From Streptomyces sp. NBC_00250 (GTDB lineage Bacteria > Actinomycetota > Actinomycetes > Streptomycetales > Streptomycetaceae): 64,000 nt of DNA. The stretch lies in contig NZ_CP108088.1 in assembly GCF_036192275.1 (NCBI RefSeq), forward strand, positions 6,449,501 through 6,513,500, given 5' to 3'. Under the pieces are notes generated by a model. It did not search any database, was not told the DNA's origin, and worked only from the letters and a program-made list of their open reading frames with translations. Below are positions 25,352 to 33,970 of the stretch, in pieces (position 1 is the stretch's first letter; each line of letters opens with the position of its first letter). The position numbers were made by a program, and so were the translations under genes.

Positions 25352-26377
25352 ATGGCGCGGGTGGACATGACGGAGACCGAGCAGGGCGGCGCGGGGAACG
25401 AGCCCCCGACCTCCTCCCGCTTCCGGACCGCCCTCGGCGGACTCCGCCACGACGGGGGGATCTGGCGGCGGGGCATCCTGCTCGCACTGTGCGCGGTGGC
25501 CCTCACCCTGCTGATGGTCTTCCACTCCGACATCCCCAACCGGATCGGCAACCTCGGCAGCCTGACGGAGACCTTCCTGCCCTGGCTCGGCCTCTTCGTC
25601 CCCGTCCTCCTCGTCCTCGCCCTGCTGCGCCGCTCCGCCACCGCGCTGATCGCCCTGTTGCTGCCGGCCGTGGTGTGGCTGAACCTCTTCGGCGGGCTCG
25701 TCGCCGACAAGTCGGCGGCCGGCGGTGACCTGACCTTCGCCACCCACAACGTGAACGCCGACAACCCGGACCCCGCGGGCACGGCCGAGCAGCTCGCCGC
25801 GTCCGGTGCCGACGTCCTGGCCCTGGAGGAACTGAAGGGCGACATGGTCCCGGCGTACGAGAAGGGCCTGGCGAAGGCCTACCCGTACCACTCCGTCCAG
25901 GGCACGGTCGGACTCTGGAGCAAGCTGCCCCTGCGCGCCCCGCAGCCCGTCGACATCCGGATGGGCTGGACCCGCGCGATGCGCGCCGACGTCGTGACCC
26001 CCCAGGGCGAGGTCGCCGTGTACGTCGCCCACCTGCCGTCCGTCCGGGTCAAGCTGAACGCCGGCTTCACCGCCAACCAGCGCGACGCCAGCGCGAACGC
26101 CCTCGGCGAGGCCATCTCCGACGACCGCCACGAGCGGATCGTCCTCCTCGGCGACCTCAACGGCACCATGAACGACCGCGCGCTCAACGGCATCACCTCG
26201 CAGCTCCGCTCCACCCAGGGCGCGGCGGGCGACGGCTTCGGCTTCAGCTGGCCCGCCTCGTTCCCGATGGCCCGCATCGACCAGATCCTGGTCAAGGGCG
26301 TGGAGCCGATGTCGTCCTGGGCCCTCCCGGAGACGAAGAGCGACCACCTCCCGGTCGCGGCCCGCGTGAAGCTCTGA
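25352..26377 (+). CDS. Membrane-anchored endonuclease/exonuclease/phosphatase-family protein
   Basis: A 341-residue protein. Three N-terminal membrane helices (about 45-62, 72-92, 95-115) precede an extracytoplasmic EEP-fold domain. Metal and catalytic motifs are present: THNVNAD, ALEEL, LLGDLNG and KSDHLPVAA. Related proteins hydrolyse phosphodiesters in lipids or nucleic acids; the substrate here is unknown. Start at ATG 25352 or ATG 25367 is possible. It appears to be a single-gene unit. Confidence 0.85.
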   Translation: MARVDMTETEQGGAGNEPPTSSRFRTALGGLRHDGGIWRRGILLALCAVALTLLMVFHSDIPNRIGNLGSLTETFLPWLGLFVPVLLVLALLRRSATALIALLLPAVVWLNLFGGLVADKSAAGGDLTFATHNVNADNPDPAGTAEQLAASGADVLALEELKGDMVPAYEKGLAKAYPYHSVQGTVGLWSKLPLRAPQPVDIRMGWTRAMRADVVTPQGEVAVYVAHLPSVRVKLNAGFTANQRDASANALGEAISDDRHERIVLLGDLNGTMNDRALNGITSQLRSTQGAAGDGFGFSWPASFPMARIDQILVKGVEPMSSWALPETKSDHLPVAARVKL

Positions 26378-26504
26378 GGCCCGGGCCCGGCCTCGTAACG
26401 ATCGAAGGTCGAAACCTCCCCTTCATCCCCCTGAAGCCGTTGAGAGGAAAACATCTGAGAGCCTTTGTTCCGTCGAAGAACTATCTTCCGGAAAGGCCCT
26501 CCCC

Positions 26505-27752
26505 ATGCCCCTGGCGCTGCTCGCGCTCGCCGTCTCCGCCTTCGGCATCGGCACCACCGAATTCGTGATGATGGGCCTGCTCCCGCAGGTCGCCGACGAC
26601 CTCGGCACCTCCGTCCCCACCGCCGGGTACCTCGTCTCGGCGTACGCGATCGGCGTCGTCGTCGGCGCCCCGCTGCTCACCGCCCTCGGCTCCCGCGTCC
26701 CGCGCAAGCGGATGCTGCTCCTGCTCATGGCCCTCTTCACGGTCGGCAACCTGGCCTCCGCGCTCGCCCCCGGCTTCGGCTGGCTGATCGCCGGCCGGGT
26801 GCTCGCCGGGCTCCCGCACGGCGCGTTCTTCGGGCTCGGCGCGGTCGTCGCCGCCCGGCTCGTGCGCGAGGGCCGCCAGGCGCGGGCGGTGGCCACCATG
26901 TTCCTCGGCCTGACCGTCGCCAACATCCTCGGCGTACCCGCCGCGACCCTGCTCGGACAGCACCTCGGCTGGCGGGCCACCTTCCTCGTCGTCTCCGTCA
27001 TCGGCCTGCTCGCCATGGCCGCGCTCGCCCGCCTCGTGCCGCACGTCCCCGTGGACGAGCGGCAGAGCCTGGGCCGCGAGGTGCGCGCCCTCGGCCGCCC
27101 GCAGGTGCTGCTCGGCCTGCTCACCGCCGTCTTCGGCTTCGCGGGCGTCTTCGCCGTCTACTCGTACCTGGCCTCGATGACCACCGAGGTGATGGGCTTC
27201 GGCGACTCCACGGTCACCGTCGTCCTCGCCCTCTTCGGCCTCGGCATGACCGGCGGTGCGCTCGCCGCGGGCCCGCTGACCGACCGGGCGCTCCGCCCGA
27301 CCCTGTACGGCTCGCTCGCCGCCCTCGTCCTCGCCCTGGTCGCCTTCCGCTTCACGATCCACGTGCCCTGGCTGGCTCTGGTCACGGTCGTGGTGCTCGG
27401 CGCCGTCGGCTTCATGACCACCACCCCGCTCCAGATGCTGGTCATGAACAAGGCCAAGGACGCCCCCACGCTCGCCTCCGCCTCCAACCACTCCGCCTTC
27501 AACCTCGCCAACGCCGGCGGCGCCTGGGCGGGCGGCGCGGCCGTCGCCGCCGGCTGGGGCTGGACCTCACCGGCCCTGGTCGGCGCGGGGCTCACGGTGG
27601 TGGGCCTGGCGATCGCGGCGGTGGCGGGCCTGCTCGACCGCGACCGGAGCGGGAGTACGGGGGAGGGGGCCTCCCGCGTGGTCGCGAAGAGCCCCCTCAC
27701 GGCGGTCGAAACCCCGGTCAGCCGGCCGGTGTCTCGCGCCAGCGGTTCGTGA
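26505..27752 (+). CDS. MFS transporter, DHA1/AraJ-like
   Basis: A 415-residue major facilitator with twelve helices. The start (LALLALAVSAFGIGTTEFVM) and GLLPQVADDLGTSVPTAG are characteristic of the AraJ/PbuE/sugar-efflux group of DHA1. The ATG at 26505 begins directly with helix 1. The 127-bp upstream gap has no clear promoter. Its 3' end overlaps the convergent nadE by 35 bp. The substrate (sugar, nucleoside or drug) is not predictable. Confidence 0.88.
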   Translation: MPLALLALAVSAFGIGTTEFVMMGLLPQVADDLGTSVPTAGYLVSAYAIGVVVGAPLLTALGSRVPRKRMLLLLMALFTVGNLASALAPGFGWLIAGRVLAGLPHGAFFGLGAVVAARLVREGRQARAVATMFLGLTVANILGVPAATLLGQHLGWRATFLVVSVIGLLAMAALARLVPHVPVDERQSLGREVRALGRPQVLLGLLTAVFGFAGVFAVYSYLASMTTEVMGFGDSTVTVVLALFGLGMTGGALAAGPLTDRALRPTLYGSLAALVLALVAFRFTIHVPWLALVTVVVLGAVGFMTTTPLQMLVMNKAKDAPTLASASNHSAFNLANAGGAWAGGAAVAAGWGWTSPALVGAGLTVVGLAIAAVAGLLDRDRSGSTGEGASRVVAKSPLTAVETPVSRPVSRASGS

Positions 27753-29478
27753 TCGGCAGGCGCCGGTCCTTGCCGAAGCCCTTCGCCGAGATCTTGGTGC
27801 CCGGCGGGTACTGGCGCCGCTTGTACTCCGCCGTGTCCACCATCCGCAGCGTCTTCGTGACCAGCTCCTCGTCGAAGCCCGCGGCCACGATCTCGTCCCG
27901 GCCCCGGTCCTGGTCCACGTACAGGGCCAGGATCGCGTCCAGGGTGTCGTAGTCCGGCAGCGAGTCCGTGTCGACCTGGCCGGGGCGCAGCTCGGCGCTG
28001 GGCGGCTTGCTGATCGAGCTCTCCGGGATCGGCGGGGTCTGGCCGCGCTCCTCCGCCGCCCGGTTGCGCCAGCGCGCCAGCCGGAACACGGTCGACTTGT
28101 AGACGTCCTTGATGGGCCCGAACGCGCCGACGGAGTCGCCGTACAGGGTCGAGTAGCCCACCGCGAGCTCGGACTTGTTGCCCGGCGCGAGGACGATGTG
28201 CCCCTCCTGGTTGGAGAGCGCCATCAGCGTCGTACCGCGCAGCCGCGACTGGAGGTTCTCCTCGGCGAGGCCGGTGAGGCCGAGCGCGCCCATGTACGCG
28301 TCGAACATCGGCTCGATCGACACCGTGCGGTAGTGGAGCCCGGTGCGGCGGGCCAGCTCGGCCGCGTCGCCGCGCGAGTGGTCGGAGGAGTACTTCGAGG
28401 GCATCGACACCCCGTACACGTTCTCCGCGCCGAGCGCGTCGCAGGCGATGGCCGCCACGAGCGCCGAGTCGATGCCGCCGGAGAGGCCGACGAGCACCGA
28501 GCGGAAACCGTTCTTCGCGACATAGGCGCGGACGCCGATGACCAGCGCCGAGTACACCTCCTCGTCGTCGTCGAGCCGGTGCGCGTAACCACCCGTCAGC
28601 TCCGGCTCGTACGCCGGCAGCGGCTCCTCCGAGACCACCACGCGGTCGATCGTCAGCCCGTCGTTCACCAGACCTTCCGGAGCCTCGGACTCGGCCGCCG
28701 GCAGCTCCAGGTCCAGGATCACGCTGCCCTCGACGAACTGCGGGGCACGCGCGATCACTTCGCCGTCCGCGCCCACCACGATCGAGTCGCCGTCGAAGAC
28801 CAGCTCGTCCTGACCGCCCGTGCTCGCCAGATACGCGGTCACGCACCCGGCCTCCTGGGCCCGCTTGCGGACCAGGTCGAGGCGCGTGTCGTCCTTGTTC
28901 CGCTCGTACGGCGAGGCGTTCACCGACAGCAGCAGCCCCGCCCGCGCGCTGCGCGCCGCCGGGACCCTGCCGCCCTCCTGCCACAGGTCCTCGCAGATCG
29001 CCAGGGCCACGTCGACCCCGTGGACCCGGACGACCGGCAGGGTGTCGCCCTGGACGAAGTAGCGGTACTCGTCGAAGACGCCGTAGTTCGGGAGGTGGTG
29101 CTTGGCGAAGCGCAGCACCACCTCGCCGCGGTGCAGCACGGCGGCGGCGTTCTCCGGCGAACCGGCGGGCCGGCCGAGCTTCGGCTCCGCCCGCTCGGAG
29201 CGGTCCAGATAGCCGACGACGACCGGCAGCTCGCCGAAGCCCTCGTCCGCGAGGCGGCGGGCGAGACCGCGCAGGGCCACCCGCGACGCCTCGACGAACG
29301 AGGAGCGCAGCGCGAGGTCCTCGACGGGGTATCCGGTCAGCGCCATCTCGGGGAACGCGACGAGATGCGCACCCTGTCCGGCGGCGTGCCGGGTCCAGTG
29401 CACGATCGCCTCGGCGTTCCCGGCGATGTCTCCGACGGTCGAGTCGATCTGATTCAGGGCGAGGCGTAGTTGAGGCAC
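27718..29478 (-). CDS. nadE: Glutamine-dependent NAD+ synthetase
   Basis: A 586-residue two-domain enzyme that makes NAD+ from deamido-NAD+, ATP and glutamine. The N-terminal amidase domain has the nitrilase-type triad Glu44 (FPEMALTGYP), Lys126 (FAKHHLPNYG) and Cys162 (ICEDLW). The C-terminal synthetase domain has P-loop SGGIDS at 333-338. The GTG at 29478 is chosen because the upstream frame lacks similarity and a TACACT -10-like hexamer lies 6 bp upstream, implying a leaderless transcript. The gene overlaps the convergent MFS gene at its 3' end. Confidence 0.95.
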   Translation of the reverse strand: MPQLRLALNQIDSTVGDIAGNAEAIVHWTRHAAGQGAHLVAFPEMALTGYPVEDLALRSSFVEASRVALRGLARRLADEGFGELPVVVGYLDRSERAEPKLGRPAGSPENAAAVLHRGEVVLRFAKHHLPNYGVFDEYRYFVQGDTLPVVRVHGVDVALAICEDLWQEGGRVPAARSARAGLLLSVNASPYERNKDDTRLDLVRKRAQEAGCVTAYLASTGGQDELVFDGDSIVVGADGEVIARAPQFVEGSVILDLELPAAESEAPEGLVNDGLTIDRVVVSEEPLPAYEPELTGGYAHRLDDDEEVYSALVIGVRAYVAKNGFRSVLVGLSGGIDSALVAAIACDALGAENVYGVSMPSKYSSDHSRGDAAELARRTGLHYRTVSIEPMFDAYMGALGLTGLAEENLQSRLRGTTLMALSNQEGHIVLAPGNKSELAVGYSTLYGDSVGAFGPIKDVYKSTVFRLARWRNRAAEERGQTPPIPESSISKPPSAELRPGQVDTDSLPDYDTLDAILALYVDQDRGRDEIVAAGFDEELVTKTLRMVDTAEYKRRQYPPGTKISAKGFGKDRRLPITNRWRETPAG

Positions 29479-29707
29479 CCGCCCAGTGTAATCGTCAAAC
29501 CGACGCGATGTCCTGGAAAACTGGTCCGGAACCCGTCGCGCGCGGCCCGTCGCGCCTGCCCGCGCCCGCCCCTCCCGCTCGACGTGCGGCCCCGCCCCAC
29601 CCGGTTGATCATGGCCCCCATGACGGCCACTCACGATCCGGCGGAACCGGTCCGGCTCCACCCCGACCACCGGCAACCCTCCGGCACGCCGTAGCGTCAG
29701 TCCCACT

Positions 29708-30499
29708 ATGCCCGGAAACGTGACGCGAGCCTCCGCCGCCCTGCTGGCCCTCGGCGCGCTCACCTACACCGCCTGGGTCCTCGAAGTCCTCCTCCGGACC
29801 GGGCTCGACCCGGCCCGGACGTACGTCTCCGAACTGGCGGCGTCGGACCAGCCGTTCGGCACCTTCTTCCGGGCGACCGATCTGATGTCGGGCGTGCTGG
29901 TCCTGGCGGGGGCGGTGCTGGGGTGGGCCGGGACGAGAGGCTCGGGACCGAGGGGCTCCGGTCACGCGGGGACGCCGGGGCCCGGCCACCGGGCGACCCC
30001 GGTGGCCGGCCGGACGCGCCGGATCCGCGAGCCCTGGGCGCTCGTCGGCTGGGCCGCGCTCGCCCTCTTCGGGGCCGCCACCGTCGCCGACTCGCGCCTC
30101 CCGCTCAGCTGCGCCGCGACCGCCGACCCCGAATGCGCGGCCCGCGAGACCGCCGGGCTCGTGCCCGCCACCCATACGGCCCACGCCGTCAGTTCGGGTC
30201 TCGCCATGACCGGCGCCGTCGTCGCCCTGGTCGCCCTGACCATGGCCGCCCGCCGCCACGGCCGCCGGTGGCCCCTCGCCCGTACGGGACCGGTCCTCGT
30301 CGCCGTCGAACTCGCCGCCACCCTCTGGACCCTCGCCGCCGTCGCCGCCTTCGAGGCCGGGAAGGGCACCTGGGCGCTCGGCGCCGGCCAGCGGCTCCAG
30401 GTGCTCCTGGTGGCAGTGTGGCTCGCGGTGCTCGCGTACTCCCTGGCGACCTCCGCGTCCGCGTCCGCTTCCGCCTCCGCCTCCGGGGAGGAGCGATGA
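29708..30499 (+). CDS. DUF998-family membrane protein
   Basis: A 263-residue membrane protein with about six helices. The opening (YTAWVLEVLLRTGLDPARTY, then VSELAASDQPFG) matches the DUF998 pattern. A Gly/Arg/Pro-rich insert lies between helices 2 and 3, and the last 20 residues are a Ser/Ala repeat made by a TCCGCG/TCCGCC hexamer run. Its stop overlaps the next ATG (ATGA), so it is translated together with the hydrolase. No function is known for the family. Confidence 0.82.
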   Translation: MPGNVTRASAALLALGALTYTAWVLEVLLRTGLDPARTYVSELAASDQPFGTFFRATDLMSGVLVLAGAVLGWAGTRGSGPRGSGHAGTPGPGHRATPVAGRTRRIREPWALVGWAALALFGAATVADSRLPLSCAATADPECAARETAGLVPATHTAHAVSSGLAMTGAVVALVALTMAARRHGRRWPLARTGPVLVAVELAATLWTLAAVAAFEAGKGTWALGAGQRLQVLLVAVWLAVLAYSLATSASASASASASGEER

Positions 30500-31389
30500 C
30501 CGGGAAGCCGACGTTCGTACGGATCGACGGCGTCGCCCATCACGCCGTCGTCGAGGGCTCGGGACCCGTCTGCGTCCTGAGCGCGGGGCTCGGCATGAGC
30601 TGGTTCGACTGGGACCCGGTCGTCCCGCTCCTCGCCCCGCACCGTACGGTCGTCCGCTTCGACCGTCCCGGACACGGCCTCTCCCAGCCCGCCGCCGTCC
30701 CGCCCACCGCCGCAGGCGAGGCCCACCGGATCGCCGCCCTGCTCGACGCGCTCGGGCTCCAGGGCCCCGCCACCGTCGTGGGGCACTCGATCGCCGGGTT
30801 CCACGCGGAGGCCTTCGCCCGGCTCCACCCGGACCGGACCGCCGCGCTCGTGCTCGTGGACTCGTCGGTGGAGGAGCACCCTCGGGTGAGCACCTCTTCG
30901 GAGGCCGTCGCCCGCGTCCTCGGCGCCGTCCTCTCCGCCGCCGGCATCCCGGCCGCCCTCGGCCCCGCGGTCCGCCGCGCGGCCGTACGCCGCGACCCGG
31001 CGCCCACCGCCCTCGTACGCCGCGTCTACCGCACCTCACGCGTGCTGCGCGGCACGCTCCTGGAGAACGCCCGCTACGGGGCCGTCGCCGCCGAACTCCT
31101 CGCCCTGCGCGACACGCACCCGCTCCCGCCGCACCTCCCCGTCACCGTCCTCGCCGCCCCCGACGGCTCCGCCCGCTGGGAACGGCGCCAACGCGCGCTG
31201 GCCCGACGGCTCGGCGCCCTCTACGAGGCGGCCGTGCCGTCGGGCCATCTGGTCATGAAGGACCGCCCGGAATCGGTGGTGACCGCGATCCTGGGTCCGG
31301 GCCGGTCCGGCCCTCCAGGTCCGTCACGTCGCTCCGGTCGTTCAGACCGGTCCGGTCGTTCCGGTCGTTCCGGTCAGGAAGGCGCGTAG
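30496..31389 (+). CDS. Alpha/beta hydrolase
   Basis: A 297-residue alpha/beta-hydrolase. The nucleophile elbow is GHSIAG, the oxyanion segment is near SAGLGMSWFDW, and the catalytic His is likely in VPSGHLVMKDRPE. It is translationally coupled to the DUF998 gene, suggesting a joint membrane role, perhaps on a lipid or an exported ester. The C-terminus carries an Arg/Ser/Gly tail generated by a TCCGGTCGT micro-repeat, which overlaps the convergent CBS gene by 16 bp. Confidence 0.85.
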   Translation: MTGKPTFVRIDGVAHHAVVEGSGPVCVLSAGLGMSWFDWDPVVPLLAPHRTVVRFDRPGHGLSQPAAVPPTAAGEAHRIAALLDALGLQGPATVVGHSIAGFHAEAFARLHPDRTAALVLVDSSVEEHPRVSTSSEAVARVLGAVLSAAGIPAALGPAVRRAAVRRDPAPTALVRRVYRTSRVLRGTLLENARYGAVAAELLALRDTHPLPPHLPVTVLAAPDGSARWERRQRALARRLGALYEAAVPSGHLVMKDRPESVVTAILGPGRSGPPGPSRRSGRSDRSGRSGRSGQEGA

Positions 31390-31793
31390 ACGCTCTCGCA
31401 GAATCCCTTGAGCTGCTCGTCCGACAGGTGCTGGGCCAGATCGGCCTCGCTGATCATGCCCACGAGCCGCTTCTCCTCGATGACGGGCAGCCGCCGGATC
31501 TGATGGCCCTGCATCTCCTCCAGGACGGCGCCCACGTCGGCGTCCGACTCGACCCAGCGCGGGGTGCCCTTGGACATCTCACCGCACGTGATCTTCGAGG
31601 GGTCGTGGCCCATGGCCACACAGCCGACCACGATGTCGCGGTCGGTGATGATGCCGCAGAGCCGCTCGTTCTCGTCGGCGATGGGCAGCGCGCCCACGTT
31701 CAGGTTGCGCATCATCTGCGCGGCGCGGTCGAGTGTCTCGTGTGCCGGGATCCACTGGGCCCCGGGGTGCATGATGTCCTTCGCCGTGGTCAT
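31374..31793 (-). CDS. CBS-domain protein
   Basis: A 139-residue cytosolic protein made of two CBS motifs (about 7-60 and 75-130), starting MTTAKDIMHPGAQWIP, with GIITDRDIVV and GMISEADLAQH. A tandem CBS pair usually binds adenosine nucleotides. Streptomyces have many such stand-alone CBS proteins, often linked to stress or dormancy; the ligand is unknown. An AAAGG site precedes the ATG. Confidence 0.9.
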   Translation of the reverse strand: MTTAKDIMHPGAQWIPAHETLDRAAQMMRNLNVGALPIADENERLCGIITDRDIVVGCVAMGHDPSKITCGEMSKGTPRWVESDADVGAVLEEMQGHQIRRLPVIEEKRLVGMISEADLAQHLSDEQLKGFCESVYAPS

Positions 31794-31890
31794 GGGGTGC
31801 GTACCTTTCGTCGAACGTGGTCACACGTACGTCCCCGAGCCCACCCATTGTCGGCTCACCGACCGACCGCCGCGACTTGTTGGCGCACGA

Positions 31891-31924
31891 CGGCCCCCGC
31901 GACCGCGGCGGGTCACGGGGGCCG
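31891..31924. terminator. Hairpin terminator of the DUF3105-DUF305 operon
   Basis: The stem CGGCCCCCG(c)GACC pairs with GGTC(a)CGGGGGCCG around a 6-nt loop, with one mismatch. It begins 22 bp beyond the DUF305 stop in the direction of transcription. Confidence 0.75.
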
Positions 31925-31945
31925 ACAGGTCACCGACCGGAGTCG

Positions 31946-32608
31946 TCAGGCGCCACGCTTCTCGAGCATGTCCGCCATCAGCAGCATCTCGGACTTCTGG
32001 GCGTCGACCATGCCCTGCGCGAGATTGCGCTCGATGTCCACCGAGCACTTCTGGACACAGCCCTCGGCCATGTGGACCCCGCCCCTGTGGTGCTCGGTCA
32101 TGAGCTTCAGGTACAGGACCTCGGCCTCGCGGCCGTCGGCCTTGCGCAACTCGTCCAGCTGGGCGTTGGTCGCCATGCCCGGCATGAGCGCCCCGTCGAG
32201 CGGGCCGCTGTCGCCGGAACCCATGCCCATCCAGGTCATCGGCTCGACGCCGGACTCGATCTTGGGCAGTCCCCACAGGTCGAGCCAGCCGAGCATCATG
32301 CCCCGCTGGTTGGCCTGGGTGTTGGCGATGTCGTACGCGAGACGGCGCACCTCCTCGTCCTGGGTGCGGTCCCGGACGATGAACGACATCTCGACAGCCT
32401 GCTGGTGGTGGACGGCCATGTCCCGGGCGAAACCGGCGTCCGCGGAGAGCGAGGACGGCGTACGCGGCGCCTCCTCGCGCTCGGCGGAGGCGACGGTGAC
32501 GGCGCCCCCGGCGAACAGCAGCGCGAGCGCGACGGCGGTGATCGCCGCCCACTGCGTCCGGTTCGGACGCCGCGCCGGGGCCGGCAGCAGGTCCTCGTCG
32601 CCGGTCAC
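31946..32608 (-). CDS. DUF305 exported/membrane-anchored protein
   Basis: A 220-residue protein with an N-terminal membrane helix (about 18-40) and a ferritin-like four-helix DUF305 domain. It contains the family's MAVHHQQAVEM and LMTEHHRGGVHMA motifs with paired His, plus a Met-rich segment (MTWMGMGSGDSG) and a CVQKC pair, all typical metal-binding features. Many DUF305 proteins are found with copper-handling genes. The GTG start overlaps the DUF3105 stop, so the two are coupled. A metal role is inferred, not shown. Confidence 0.88.
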   Translation of the reverse strand: MTGDEDLLPAPARRPNRTQWAAITAVALALLFAGGAVTVASAEREEAPRTPSSLSADAGFARDMAVHHQQAVEMSFIVRDRTQDEEVRRLAYDIANTQANQRGMMLGWLDLWGLPKIESGVEPMTWMGMGSGDSGPLDGALMPGMATNAQLDELRKADGREAEVLYLKLMTEHHRGGVHMAEGCVQKCSVDIERNLAQGMVDAQKSEMLLMADMLEKRGA

Positions 32609-33252
32609 TGGGCGAGTCCGCCGGTGCAGGCCGCACCCGGCTCGGGAGTCTGCGGGCCCTGGACGTACTTGGTGAAGAAGGCGTCGATGCGGGGGTCGCT
32701 CGCGTTGTCCACGGTGACCTGCTTGCCCCAGGCGGACAGCATGATGGCGCCGGTCTGGTCGTCCACGGGGCTCATCAGCGTGTACTTGGTCTTGCCGACC
32801 TTGTTCTCCAGCTTCTTCACGTCGTCGGCGGCGGCCTTCTTGTTGTACGTCACCCAGACGGCGCCGTGCTCCAGCGAGTGCACCGCGTTGACCTCGGCGA
32901 TGGCCTTCTTGTAGACCACGCCGTCGCAGTTCATCCACACCGGGTTGTGGTCACCGCCCACCGGCGGCTTCATGTCGTACTTCACGGCCGTCTCGACGTG
33001 GTTGCGGCCGAGCTTCTTGGCGTCCCAGGACTTCTCGGCGGTGATGGGGGCCTTCGCGGCGGCTTCCTTCTTGTCCTGCTCGTCGGACTTCTTCATCAGC
33101 ACGAAGGTGCCGAAGCCGACGAGGCCGAGGACGACGACGCCCGAGATGCCGATCGTGATGAGGCGGTTGCGGCGCTCACGGGCCTGCTCGGCGCGGCGCA
33201 TCTCCTCTATTCGGGCGCGGCGGTCGGCGTTGGAGGAGGTCTTGGCGGCCAT
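32605..33252 (-). CDS. DUF3105 membrane-anchored protein
   Basis: A 215-residue protein with a basic cytoplasmic N-terminus (RRARIEEMRRAEQARERRNR), one membrane helix (about 32-52) and an extracytoplasmic DUF3105 domain. Family motifs are PPVGGDHNPVWMNC and AVHSLEHGAVWVTY, rich in His and Cys. It is coupled to DUF305 downstream, and a GAAGGACGAC site precedes the ATG. The recurrent DUF3105-DUF305 pairing suggests they act together at the membrane; the reaction is unknown. Confidence 0.88.
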   Translation of the reverse strand: MAAKTSSNADRRARIEEMRRAEQARERRNRLITIGISGVVVLGLVGFGTFVLMKKSDEQDKKEAAAKAPITAEKSWDAKKLGRNHVETAVKYDMKPPVGGDHNPVWMNCDGVVYKKAIAEVNAVHSLEHGAVWVTYNKKAAADDVKKLENKVGKTKYTLMSPVDDQTGAIMLSAWGKQVTVDNASDPRIDAFFTKYVQGPQTPEPGAACTGGLAQ

Positions 33253-33325
33253 GGTGATGTCGTCCTTCTTCAGGGATGGGGTGGAGTTCGGGGGTGGACA
33301 AGCGGGGGCGGGACGCCCGCCGCCG

Positions 33326-33721
33326 CTATGTCCGAAGAACTTGAAGGACGTGCAGATCCGGCGCGCGCGGCCCGGCGCCGGAGCGGCGCGCGGGGCCGTC
33401 ACCGGACGGCGGGTCGAGACGCGGAAGGCCGTCGGCCGCCTGCAGCGGCGGGTCGAGCGGGGGCGCGCCGAGCACCGCGGGGGAGAGGGAGGGGAAGAGG
33501 GAGCAGCCGCCGCGGTCGTACGGGCAGATGTACTCGACGACGACGGCGCCGGCCGTTCCCGTGGCGGTCGCCCGCGAGCCGGAGGGCGGACCGGCCTCGT
33601 GATGGCCGTCGGGCCCGGCCCCCAGACAGAAGAAGAGCGCGCCGAGGAGCGTCGCCACGGCACTCACCAGTGCCATGGGACGCGCGTGCTGGGACGGGCG
33701 TACGAGCCGTGTGGCCCCCAT
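33326..33721 (-). CDS. Hypothetical exported protein upstream of DUF3105
   Basis: A 131-residue protein with one hydrophobic N-terminal helix (about 17-34, ALVSAVATLLGALFFCLGAG) followed by GPDGHHEAG and ICPYDRGGCSLFPS, giving a pair of His and a pair of Cys. The Pro/Arg-rich C-terminus ends in DLHVLQVLRT. It is 73 bp upstream of the DUF3105 gene on the same strand and probably starts that operon. Exported His/Cys content would fit metal handling. The start could also lie further upstream; the ATG at 33721 directly precedes the signal-like region. Confidence 0.65.
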   Translation of the reverse strand: MGATRLVRPSQHARPMALVSAVATLLGALFFCLGAGPDGHHEAGPPSGSRATATGTAGAVVVEYICPYDRGGCSLFPSLSPAVLGAPPLDPPLQAADGLPRLDPPSGDGPARRSGAGPRAPDLHVLQVLRT

Positions 33722-33970
33722 GGGCGCAGATCGTAGTGGGCGCGGGGCCTCTGTGGGCCGAACGGGGTACCACTCGGTACCGACGGGCGGGCAGCGGAGG
33801 GGCGAACGGCCACCCGGACGCCGCCCTTCCCGCGTTACCTGAGTCACACCGGAGCAGGCACTATGGGTGTGCAACGTGCGCGAAACCATGTGGTGGGATG
33901 CTCAGGTGCCCCCCGATGTTGCCCGAGGCGGTGGGAGCAGGCGGCCTGACCAGCGAGGATGGGTGTGGAA

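Noticed and set aside
26467..26481. GTTC-N7-GAAC as a possible LexA-like box
   Set aside because: Orientation and spacing do not match the GAAC-N4-GTTC SOS box.
29490..29505. TTGACG near nadE as a -35 box
   Set aside because: It is only about 2 bp from the TACACT hexamer, so spacing is wrong.
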